46,235 nt of DNA, taken from assembly GCA_029567025.1 (NCBI GenBank), contig JAKQLT010000058.1, forward strand, positions 1-46,235, read 5' to 3'. Under the pieces are notes generated by a model. It ran no database searches, was not told the origin of the DNA, and worked only from the letters and a program-made list of their open reading frames with translations. This stretch comes from Candidatus Omnitrophota bacterium (lineage in GTDB: Bacteria; Omnitrophota; Gorgyraeia; Zapsychrales; Zapsychraceae). The translations under genes and the position numbers were made by a program. Of this stretch, positions 17,376-23,546 are shown piece after piece. Numbering within the stretch: the first letter of the stretch is position 1; every line of letters starts with the position of its first letter.

Positions 17376-17416
17376 ATCCCACAGTAATCCAAAAAATATT
17401 TTGAATTACTTGGGAT
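17376..17416 (-). other. Long imperfect hairpin in the leader
   Basis: Arms atcccacagtaatcc and (g)attacttgggat pair over about 14 bp around an AT-rich loop. It lies between the riboswitch terminator and the start codon. Without a U-tract it is unlikely to terminate; it may protect the mRNA or affect ribosome access. Confidence 0.45.
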
Positions 17417-17440
17417 GTTTTTTGGCGCCAAAACACCAAA

Positions 17441-17474
17441 AAACAAAAGCCTATTCCTTAAAATGGGAATAGGC
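17441..17474 (-). terminator. Riboswitch expression-platform terminator
   Basis: Minus strand GCCTATTCC / GGAATAGGC perfect 9-bp stem, 8-nt loop, then TTTTGTTT. It lies about 20 nt after the c-di-GMP aptamer and about 155 nt before the start codon, so the aptamer probably decides between termination and read-through. Confidence 0.8.
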
Positions 17475-17494
17475 CTGAAATATACATATTTTTT

Positions 17495-17572
17495 CGGTAG
17501 CCAGGCTATCCCAATCTTAGGATCCTTTAGCTTTGCGTCCCAGCTTTTCAGCTAGTTTGCCTTTGTCACAAA
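17495..17572 (-). ncRNA. Cyclic di-GMP-I (GEMM) riboswitch aptamer
   Basis: Minus strand reads GUGACAAAGGCAAAC, then the helix AGCUGAAAAGCU, then GGGACGCAAAGCU, then AAGGAUCCU, then GGGAUAGCC, then GGCUACCG. GGCAAAC and GGGACGCAAAGC are the invariant cores of the GEMM fold, and the GNRA tetraloop GAAA docks in helix P3. The base corresponding to G20 of the Vibrio Vc2 aptamer is read as G, which points to c-di-GMP rather than the A-type cGAMP-sensing variants. It is followed by a terminator and the gene at 14558-17287. Confidence 0.9.
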
Positions 17573-17603
17573 ATTTTCTAAAGAACAATAAAAACCTACT
17601 CTA

Positions 17604-17633
17604 AGTATATAATATTTATAAGGAAAAAAACAA
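17604..17633 (-). promoter_or_regulatory. Promoter of the riboswitch transcript
   Basis: Minus strand TTGTTT (17633-17628), 18-bp spacer, TATACT (17609-17604). Transcription from about 17597 would start 25 nt before the aptamer and give a leader of about 310 nt. Confidence 0.55.
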
Positions 17634-17786
17634 GGTCTTGAGACGCAAAAAGTATGATTTTATGAAAACGCTTTCTTCCTAAGATCCAAACTTATGGATG
17701 AGCAAAGCGAAGAATATAAGCTTGATGAGCGATGAAAATTTTACCTACAAAAATTCTAATTTTTCAGGATATTATATGGAAAAATT
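17634..17786. other. Intergenic gap upstream of riboswitch promoter
   Basis: 153 bp between the promoter of the riboswitch transcript and the gmk stop. No ORF of note, no RNA fold recognised and no good terminator for yicC-gmk. Confidence 0.5.
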
Positions 17787-18377
17787 TTAACAAGACAATT
17801 CTGAAATGATAATAGATCGTAGATTTTGATAACACTTGGCGAGATTATCATTCACAATACAATAACGGTAATGTTTGGATTCTCTGAGTTCTTTGACAGC
17901 GGTTTTGAATCGAAGATTGAAAATCTTTTTGTTTTCTGTACCACGCAGAGCCAGCCGTTTTTTTAATTCTTTCAAAGAGGGCGTTTTGACAAAAATACCA
18001 ACTGCTTGGGGCATTTTTTTAAAAACAACTTTCGCGCCTTTGACATCAATGGCTAATAAAACACTTTTTCCTTTTTTTAGCAAATTCTCGACGTATTTTT
18101 TTGGTGTTCCGTAATAATGATCGAACACTTTCATGCTTTCTAAAAAATCACCTTTTTTCTTTTTTGCTAAAAATTGTTTTTTGCTGATAAAAAAATAATC
18201 ACGTCCGTCTTTTTCGCCCACACGCGGATTTCTCGTCGTGACAGAAACAGAACGCTTTAATATATTTTTAAATTTTTTATCGTGAAGAAGTTTTTGATAT
18301 AACGTTGTTTTGCCAGAGCCCGACGGACCAGAAAGAATAAAAACTTTTCCCTTCAAAGACAATGGAGTTTTTTTCAT
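17787..18377 (-). CDS. gmk: Guanylate kinase
   Basis: 196 aa. P-loop FILSGPSGSGKTTLYQKLL near residue 14, then SVSVTTRNPRVGEKDGRDYFF (GMP binding), YYGTPKKYVENLLKKGKSVLLAIDVKGA, and RLALRGTENKKIFNLRF in the lid and C-terminal region. It phosphorylates GMP to GDP. It starts directly after the yicC stop. Its usual downstream partner rpoZ has been separated from it by the riboswitch-controlled gene. Confidence 0.96.
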   Translation of the reverse strand: MKKTPLSLKGKVFILSGPSGSGKTTLYQKLLHDKKFKNILKRSVSVTTRNPRVGEKDGRDYFFISKKQFLAKKKKGDFLESMKVFDHYYGTPKKYVENLLKKGKSVLLAIDVKGAKVVFKKMPQAVGIFVKTPSLKELKKRLALRGTENKKIFNLRFKTAVKELRESKHYRYCIVNDNLAKCYQNLRSIIISELSC

Positions 18378-19199
18378 CTATTCAATATTTTGGGCTTGTT
18401 CGCGGATTTTTTCAATTTTGCTTTTTAGCGCAATAACATGGGATGTCACAATTTTATCCTGAAGCTTAGAGCCCATCGTGTTTGTTTCGCGCTGCATTTC
18501 CTGCGCCACAAAATCAATTTTCTTTCCGACGGCTACATCGCTTTTTAAAAGCATTTTCATCTCTTGAATATGATGAAACATGCGTGAAATCTCTTCATGA
18601 ATATCCACGCCTTTCTCAAACGATTTATATTCATCCGACGGTAATTGCGCCTTTTTTTCTTTTAAAACCTCATCACTGCGTTTTTTGATCTGCCTTAACG
18701 CGTTGGTCATTTTATTCATCTGAACGGTTAAATCGCACGCTAAACTTTTTCCTTCACGCTTACGCATATTTAATAAACTCACAATCGCCTGCTGAATGCC
18801 ATTTTCAATTTGCGGCCACAAGACTTCAGGAGTAATCAATTCTTCTTTATTTTCAAAAACACCTGGCAATTTAATGACATCCGCAATGCCCACATCATAT
18901 TTAAGACCAAATTCTTTACTAATATCTTTGGCATATTTTAAATATTTCCGCACAACGCCTTTATTAAGAGACACATTTTCCGACGATCTCTGGGAAACTT
19001 TAACCGAAACCGTAATGCGTCCGCGCGCGATCATTTTCTGAATCATCTGGCGGATTTTCTCTTCATTTGATGCCCAGCCAATCGGCAGATAATAATTCAC
19101 GTCCAAATAACGATGATTCACGCTTTTGATTTCAATCACCGCTTTAATTGTTTTCGTGGAAATCTCAACGCTTCCAAAACCCGTCATACCTTTTATCAT
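18378..19199 (-). CDS. yicC: YicC family endoribonuclease
   Basis: 273 aa. MIKGMTGFGSVE, IEIKSVNHRYLDVNYYLP, RGRITVSVKV, and the C-terminal DUF1732 block KIDFVAQEMQRETNTMGSKLQD ... VIALKSKIEKIREQAQNIE are all diagnostic of YicC. E. coli YicC has been linked to RNA cleavage and small-RNA turnover. The start overlaps the parB stop by 4 nt, and gmk follows without a gap, as in many genomes. Confidence 0.95.
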   Translation of the reverse strand: MIKGMTGFGSVEISTKTIKAVIEIKSVNHRYLDVNYYLPIGWASNEEKIRQMIQKMIARGRITVSVKVSQRSSENVSLNKGVVRKYLKYAKDISKEFGLKYDVGIADVIKLPGVFENKEELITPEVLWPQIENGIQQAIVSLLNMRKREGKSLACDLTVQMNKMTNALRQIKKRSDEVLKEKKAQLPSDEYKSFEKGVDIHEEISRMFHHIQEMKMLLKSDVAVGKKIDFVAQEMQRETNTMGSKLQDKIVTSHVIALKSKIEKIREQAQNIE

Positions 19200-20059
19200 A
19201 GATTGTCCTTTTTAATCATCACGCGGATGATTCTGTCTAAATCTTCCAACGAATAAAAATCAATAACAATTTTCCCTCTTTTTTTCTTTCCCTCAATACG
19301 CACTTTTGTTCCTAAAAATTTCTGCAAACTTTCTTCTATCAAAAGAATTTCATTCGATTTTGTTTTTTGTTTCTTTTCCCGCCGAGAAAATCCTTTGCCT
19401 TTGAGCTGAATCACATTTTCCAGCTCACGCACGGACATTTCTTTACGCAAAAGGATTTCAAAAAGCATGTTGCGCTCCACATCAGATTCCACACTTAATA
19501 ACGTGCGCGCGTGCCCAACGGATATTTTTCCTTCTGAAACAGCTTTTTTCATCACATCAGATAATTTTAATAAACGCAATAAATTGGTAATCGTCGAACG
19601 ATCTTTACCAACAGATTTCGCGATGGCTTCCTGCGTGTATTGAAATTCATTCATCAACTTTTCATATCCTTGCGCTTCTTCTATCGGGTTTAATTCTTCC
19701 CGCTGAATATTTTCAATCAGCGCGATGACAAAAGCTTCCTGGTCGGAAACATCTTTAATAATAACCGGCACTTGTTCTAAATGTAACGCGCGCGCGGCTT
19801 TTAAACGACGCTCGCCGGCAATCACTTCATAACCGCCATTTTTCGGACGCACTAAAATCGGCTGTAAAATCCCTTTTTCTTCAATAGATTTTTTAAGCGC
19901 CTCTAAACGATCTTGGTCATATTTTGTTCGCGGCTGTTTTGAATTATCTTGAATATCATTTGTTTTTAGAAAAAAAATATTTTTTTGGCTTGGTTCAGAT
20001 ATTTTTTCCTTTTCAGGAATAAGCGCGGATAAACCTTTTCCTAACGCATGTTTTTCCAT
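19196..20059 (-). CDS. parB: Chromosome-partitioning protein ParB
   Basis: 287 aa from ATG at 20059, with TTGGAG just upstream (a TTG 12 nt earlier is the alternative). MEKHALGKGLSALIPE is the typical ParA-stimulating N-terminus. It is followed by the CTP-binding region (GGYEVIAGERRLKAARAL, ENIQREELNPIEEAQGY), the HTH that reads parS (QEAIAKSVGKDRSTITNLLRLLKL) and a C-terminal dimerisation segment. ParB loads on parS and slides as a CTP clamp, organising the origin with ParA and SMC. It lies 34 bp downstream of parA. Confidence 0.97.
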   Translation of the reverse strand: MEKHALGKGLSALIPEKEKISEPSQKNIFFLKTNDIQDNSKQPRTKYDQDRLEALKKSIEEKGILQPILVRPKNGGYEVIAGERRLKAARALHLEQVPVIIKDVSDQEAFVIALIENIQREELNPIEEAQGYEKLMNEFQYTQEAIAKSVGKDRSTITNLLRLLKLSDVMKKAVSEGKISVGHARTLLSVESDVERNMLFEILLRKEMSVRELENVIQLKGKGFSRREKKQKTKSNEILLIEESLQKFLGTKVRIEGKKKRGKIVIDFYSLEDLDRIIRVMIKKDNL

Positions 20060-20078
20060 ATTTATCTCCAAATTATTG

Positions 20079-20099
20079 TTGTAAATTGTTTATTTACAA
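20079..20099. promoter_or_regulatory. Palindrome between parA and parB, shared with the dnaA leader
   Basis: Perfect 8-bp arms (ttgtaaat / atttacaa) around tgttt. The last bases overlap the parA stop. A nearly identical element lies at 23482-23502 before dnaA. Candidate operator or mRNA hairpin. Confidence 0.5.
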
Positions 20100-20879
20100 T
20101 GGCTTATGTAAATCTTCATATTTTATTCCTAAAATTTCATAAGCTAATTCTTTATATTTTTTAGCTCCTATTGATGTTGGATCATATAAAGTAATCGGCT
20201 TACCATGACTTGGTGCTTCACTTAAACGAATATTTCGAGGAATAACTGATTTATAAACCTGGTCTTTAAAATACGCCTTTATTTCATTAATAACTTCATT
20301 TGTTAAATTGGTTCTATAATCCGCCATCGTTAATAAAACGCCTTCTATTTTTAAATATTCATTCAATCCTTCTTTGACTAATTTAAAAGTATTAAGAAGT
20401 TGTGAAACGCCTTCAAGCGCGTAAAATTCACATTGAATAGGAATCAATATCGATTGGCAAGCCACTAAAGAATTTAATGTTAATAAACCTAATGACGGCG
20501 GAGAATCAATAAAAATAAAATCATAATTATTTTGTATTGGCTCAAGAGCTTTTTTCAAACGAGTTTCGCGTGAAATCGCGCCAACTAATTCAATTTCAGC
20601 GCCGGTTAAATGAATATTACAAGGAATAATATCGAGATTTGGATAAACGGATGGAATTATTGTTTCTTGAGCTGTTGCGCGGTGAAGTAAAACTTCATAC
20701 ACAGATTTCTTTAATTCATTTTTATTAACGCCAACGCCGCTTGTTGCGTTACCTTGCGGATCCGCATCAACAATTAAAACTTTTTTATTTAGTTCAGCTA
20801 AAGCCGCGGAAAGATTAACAGTTGTGGTCGTTTTACCGGTCCCACCTTTTTGATTGCAAATAGCTATAATTTTTACCAT
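20094..20879 (-). CDS. parA: Chromosome-partitioning ATPase ParA (Soj)
   Basis: 261 aa. The deviant Walker A is ICNQKGGTGKTTTTVNLSAAL near residue 6, Walker A' LIVDADPQGNATSGVG near 37, Walker B FIFIDSPPSLGLLTLNSL near 120, and SVIPRNIRLSEAPSHGKPI is typical of chromosomal ParA. It works with ParB to move the replicated origin. Two parS sites lie immediately upstream, where bound ParB could also repress the operon. Confidence 0.97.
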   Translation of the reverse strand: MVKIIAICNQKGGTGKTTTTVNLSAALAELNKKVLIVDADPQGNATSGVGVNKNELKKSVYEVLLHRATAQETIIPSVYPNLDIIPCNIHLTGAEIELVGAISRETRLKKALEPIQNNYDFIFIDSPPSLGLLTLNSLVACQSILIPIQCEFYALEGVSQLLNTFKLVKEGLNEYLKIEGVLLTMADYRTNLTNEVINEIKAYFKDQVYKSVIPRNIRLSEAPSHGKPITLYDPTSIGAKKYKELAYEILGIKYEDLHKPL

Positions 20880-20900
20880 AAGAAATGATGTTTAAAACAT

Positions 20901-20916
20901 TGTTTCACGTGAAACA
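20901..20916. promoter_or_regulatory. parS site 1
   Basis: TGTTTCACGTGAAACA, a perfect match to the bacterial parS 16-mer palindrome, 22 bp upstream of the parA start. Confidence 0.97.
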
Positions 20917-20925
20917 TCAATATTA

Positions 20926-20941
20926 TGTTTCACGTAAAACA
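20926..20941. promoter_or_regulatory. parS site 2
   Basis: TGTTTCACGTAAAACA, one mismatch (G to A) to the consensus, 25 bp from site 1. Confidence 0.88.
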
Positions 20942-20987
20942 TTAAAATTTATAATACATCTTATTTATACAGTTTTTTTGAGAAAAA

Positions 20988-21200
20988 TCAAGAAATGTTA
21001 TTATTTTTTTGCGGCTTTAAAGAAACTTTAATTTTTGCTAATTTTCCGCCGACCATGCCAAAAAGACCTTTTTTTTCTTCGCAGACAATTTTTACAATAA
21101 TTTCATCCCTGGAAACTTTTAAAAAATCTAACGCCTTTTCAACAGCTTCTTCAATATCAGATCCTTCAAATTCCCATACTTTTTTAACAAATTCTTTCAA
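20988..21200 (-). CDS. Stand-alone Jag N-terminal domain protein
   Basis: 70 aa: MKEFVKKVWEFEGSDIEEAV..ALDFL followed by KKGLFGMVGGKLAKIKVSL. This is the Jag_N domain found at the start of Jag/KhpB/EloR RNA-binding proteins. The KH and R3H domains that normally follow (total about 200 aa) are missing; downstream sequence is AT-rich and non-coding up to parS. It follows yidC with a 1-bp gap, the canonical jag position, so translational coupling is likely. Whether it can act without its RNA-binding domains is unknown. Confidence 0.8.
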   Translation of the reverse strand: MKEFVKKVWEFEGSDIEEAVEKALDFLKVSRDEIIVKIVCEEKKGLFGMVGGKLAKIKVSLKPQKNNNIS

Positions 21201-21201
21201 T

Positions 21202-22794
21202 TTACGCCACCTTTGTTTCTCTTGATATTTTTAATTGCGTAATCGTTGAAAGCAAATAAAACATAGTAAAATACAAAGTCAATCCGCTTGCAAAACGATA
21301 AAATAAAAATCCTAACATTAAAGGAAATATAAACATCATCATTTTTTGCTGTTGAACTTGCATAGGATCAGAGCTTGCCATATTCGCAGATGTCAATTTT
21401 TGTTGATAAAACATAATAAAAATCATTAAAATAGGCAAAATATTAATTTCATTGCCTATTATAGGAAAACTCGCAGGAAGAATAAAAATCCTATCCGGAA
21501 GAGATAAATCTTTAATCCATAAGAAATCAGCGCCTTTAAATGATACTGAACGCCACAAAACTTGATATAATCCAACAAAAATCGGCATTTGTAATAACAT
21601 TGGCAAACATCCGCCCAAAGGATTAATTTTATGCTCTTTATAAAGCTCCATTATTTCTTGATTTGCTTTTTGCGGGCTATTCTTATGTTTTTCTTGAATT
21701 TTCTTCATTAATGGCTGTAATGCCTGCATTTTCTTCATAGAAACTAAACTACGAATTGTTAAAGGATATGTTGCCAAATAAATAATTATGCTTATTAAAA
21801 TAATACAAACTCCCCAATTAGGAATAACTTTATAAATCATATTCATCGTATGATCAATCGCTTTTGCAACAGCGTCGAAAAACCCTGACCTATAATACCT
21901 TTTAATCTCTAATAAATTATATTTTTTTAAAATATCTGTTATTTCTGGACCAGCAAATATTAACGACGAATACGATATTTCATTATTATTTTCTGATTGG
22001 ACATCAAAACCAATAGCCAATTTCTTTTCATTAATATATTCTATTGAATAACCGGAAACTTTATATTCTGGAACAACAATCAAAGAAAAGAATCTATCTC
22101 TAAAACCAACCCAATTAACATTAACAGAATTTACTTTATTTTCTTTTTCAGTAAACTTAAACGCCTTTGCTTTACGATCAATTTCGTTTTCTATACTAAT
22201 CGCATATTCAAATAATGAATTATCATGAATATTATTTCCTTTATTTCGATCAATATCCAGATTGGACATATCTAAAATCATTGCTAATTTACTTAAATTT
22301 TTCAGATTGGACAAATTATCTTTATTTTCTAACTTTATTTTCGATTCTACAATATATTCATCAGGCCTAATTTTATAAAATTTTGAAATTTTAATCTTTT
22401 CGTTTTCATAAAAATATTGAATTTCATTGTTATTTATTATTTTTGATGAAAATTCAACCTGATCATATTCTTTTAATCCAGTAATATTTTTTACAGGAAA
22501 ATATTGTTCATATTCATTAATAAAAATTTTATTGATATTTCCGCCTAAATTAGAAAAATCAACAGTTATTTTATTATTTTTTAAAATTTCTATTTTTTCT
22601 GAAAAATCAGAAGGGGATGGGATGAATTCTTTTGCCGAAGAAACATCTTTTTTATTTTCTATATCTTGTTTATTTTCAATCACTTCTGATGCTTTATTGA
22701 CATCTTTAACAACGATAGGCTTTGGCATGATCGCTGTCCAAATAAACAAAACCATAAAAGACAAAAAAATCGCTAAAAAAAATCTTTTTTCCAT
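21202..22794 (-). CDS. yidC: Membrane protein insertase YidC
   Basis: 530 aa, Gram-negative type. N-terminal membrane helix (RFFLAIFLSFMVLFIWTAI), a large periplasmic domain (about residues 40-310), then the conserved core: YKVIPNWGVCIILISIII, TYPLTIRSLVSMKKMQALQPLMKKIQEKHK, NPLGGCLPMLLQMPIFVGLYQVL, and MMMFIFPLMLGFLFYRFASGLTLY. It inserts membrane proteins alone or with Sec. The gene is noticeably AT-rich with many Asn, Ile and Lys codons, like parA and the first part of dnaN. Confidence 0.96.
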   Translation of the reverse strand: MEKRFFLAIFLSFMVLFIWTAIMPKPIVVKDVNKASEVIENKQDIENKKDVSSAKEFIPSPSDFSEKIEILKNNKITVDFSNLGGNINKIFINEYEQYFPVKNITGLKEYDQVEFSSKIINNNEIQYFYENEKIKISKFYKIRPDEYIVESKIKLENKDNLSNLKNLSKLAMILDMSNLDIDRNKGNNIHDNSLFEYAISIENEIDRKAKAFKFTEKENKVNSVNVNWVGFRDRFFSLIVVPEYKVSGYSIEYINEKKLAIGFDVQSENNNEISYSSLIFAGPEITDILKKYNLLEIKRYYRSGFFDAVAKAIDHTMNMIYKVIPNWGVCIILISIIIYLATYPLTIRSLVSMKKMQALQPLMKKIQEKHKNSPQKANQEIMELYKEHKINPLGGCLPMLLQMPIFVGLYQVLWRSVSFKGADFLWIKDLSLPDRIFILPASFPIIGNEINILPILMIFIMFYQQKLTSANMASSDPMQVQQQKMMMFIFPLMLGFLFYRFASGLTLYFTMFYLLSTITQLKISRETKVA

Positions 22795-22807
22795 AAATGA
22801 AATATTT

Positions 22808-22841
22808 TAAAATAAAACAATGCCCTTCCTATCACAAGGGC
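22808..22841 (-). terminator. Terminator or attenuator between rpmH and yidC
   Basis: Minus strand GCCCTT / AAGGGC stem with an 8-nt loop followed by ATTGTTTTATTTT. It would end much of the rpmH transcript and leave read-through for yidC, which has no obvious promoter of its own. Confidence 0.65.
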
Positions 22842-22875
22842 TAAAAATTGTCTCTAAAATATCACTGGTAAATTA

Positions 22876-23013
22876 TTATTTGGAGACGCGTTTACGTCCT
22901 TTAGCGCGCCTTCTATTTAAAACAATACGGCCGCTTTTTGTTCGCATGCGTTTACGAAAACCGTGTTTTCTTTTACCGACAATTTTGGTTGGAGTTTTTA
23001 AATGTTTTTTCAT
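22876..23013 (-). CDS. rpmH: 50S ribosomal protein L34
   Basis: 45 aa, basic: MKKHLKTPTKIVGKRKHGFR at the start, then KRMRTKSGRIVLNRRRAKGR and KRVSK. The sequence is unmistakably L34, a small late-assembling protein of the large subunit. It is the first gene left of the origin. No Shine-Dalgarno is seen; the -10 box lies only 8 nt before the ATG, so the mRNA is probably leaderless or nearly so. rnpA, the usual next gene, is absent. Confidence 0.97.
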   Translation of the reverse strand: MKKHLKTPTKIVGKRKHGFRKRMRTKSGRIVLNRRRAKGRKRVSK

Positions 23014-23021
23014 AGGGTGCA

Positions 23022-23049
23022 ATTATAACATAGGTCTTTTGTTAGTCAA
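23022..23049 (-). promoter_or_regulatory. Promoter of rpmH
   Basis: Minus strand TTGACT (23049-23044), 16-bp spacer, TATAAT (23027-23022). The predicted start at about 23016-23015 is only 2-3 nt before the ATG. Confidence 0.75.
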
Positions 23050-23197
23050 GAGCTTTTCCTGATGCTAAAAGGATAGGTATTGTTATTTTTTTACCGTCGG
23101 AAAATAAAGAATATTCTCACAATAAAAGAAAAAAATATTTTTTAAAGCGTTTAAAGTGCTTCTGCGCGAAACACTTGCAAGCGTGTTAAAATTTAAT

Positions 23198-23225
23198 TTG
23201 AAATGATAATGTTCTTTGTTATAAT
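23198..23225 (+). promoter_or_regulatory. Candidate dnaA promoter P1
   Basis: TTGAAA (23198-23203), 16-bp spacer, TATAAT (23220-23225). It would give a leader of about 315 nt for dnaA. Confidence 0.55.
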
Positions 23226-23311
23226 AACCGCACATTTTCATTTTTTTATAAAACTATCGGCGATTGTAAGATTACAAATCCTCAAACAACAACGCGCCCT
23301 AAAGAAAAAGA

Positions 23312-23340
23312 TTGACAATAGAATAATTTTCCAGTACAAA
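23312..23340 (+). promoter_or_regulatory. Candidate dnaA promoter P2
   Basis: Perfect TTGACA (23312-23317), 17-bp spacer, TACAAA (23335-23340). Confidence 0.5.
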
Positions 23341-23447
23341 TGAAACCCTTCGGCGTAAAAAACCGAATCTGTTATAACAGCCGAGTCATTCCGACGATGA
23401 TAATAAAAAACGTTTTAAAATACCGTCGTTCATATAAAAATTAAGGC

Positions 23448-23468
23448 TGTGGAAAACCTGTGAATATA
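23448..23468 (+). promoter_or_regulatory. Two near-consensus DnaA boxes
   Basis: TGTGGAAAA at 23448 and TGTGAATAT at 23459, each one base off TGTGNATAA and spaced 11 bp apart, so they lie on the same helix face. An AT-rich stretch follows directly, as in many origins. Confidence 0.55.
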
Positions 23469-23481
23469 AATTTTGTTTTAC

Positions 23482-23502
23482 TGTAAATTGTTTATTTTCA
23501 AT
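23482..23502. promoter_or_regulatory. Palindromic element upstream of dnaA
   Basis: tgtaaat-tgttt-attttcaa: matches the parA-parB palindrome (20079-20099) over 21 nt with one mismatch. It lies 45 bp before the dnaA start. Confidence 0.45.
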
Positions 23503-23546
23503 ATTTTAAGAATTTCTTGTTATTCTTAGCACATGTGACAAATCTT

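Larger units (their letters stand above)
23014..23546. other. Probable chromosomal replication origin (oriC) region
   Basis: 533-bp gap between divergent rpmH and dnaA. All 20-plus genes to the left are on the minus strand and all to the right on the plus strand, as expected where two forks diverge. It holds AT-rich blocks (23121-23150, 23461-23520), a perfect 12-nt palindrome ctgttataacag at 23369-23380, two near-consensus DnaA boxes at 23448-23468, and the rpmH and dnaA promoters. parS lies 2.6 kb away. No perfect TTATCCACA box is present. Confidence 0.8.
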
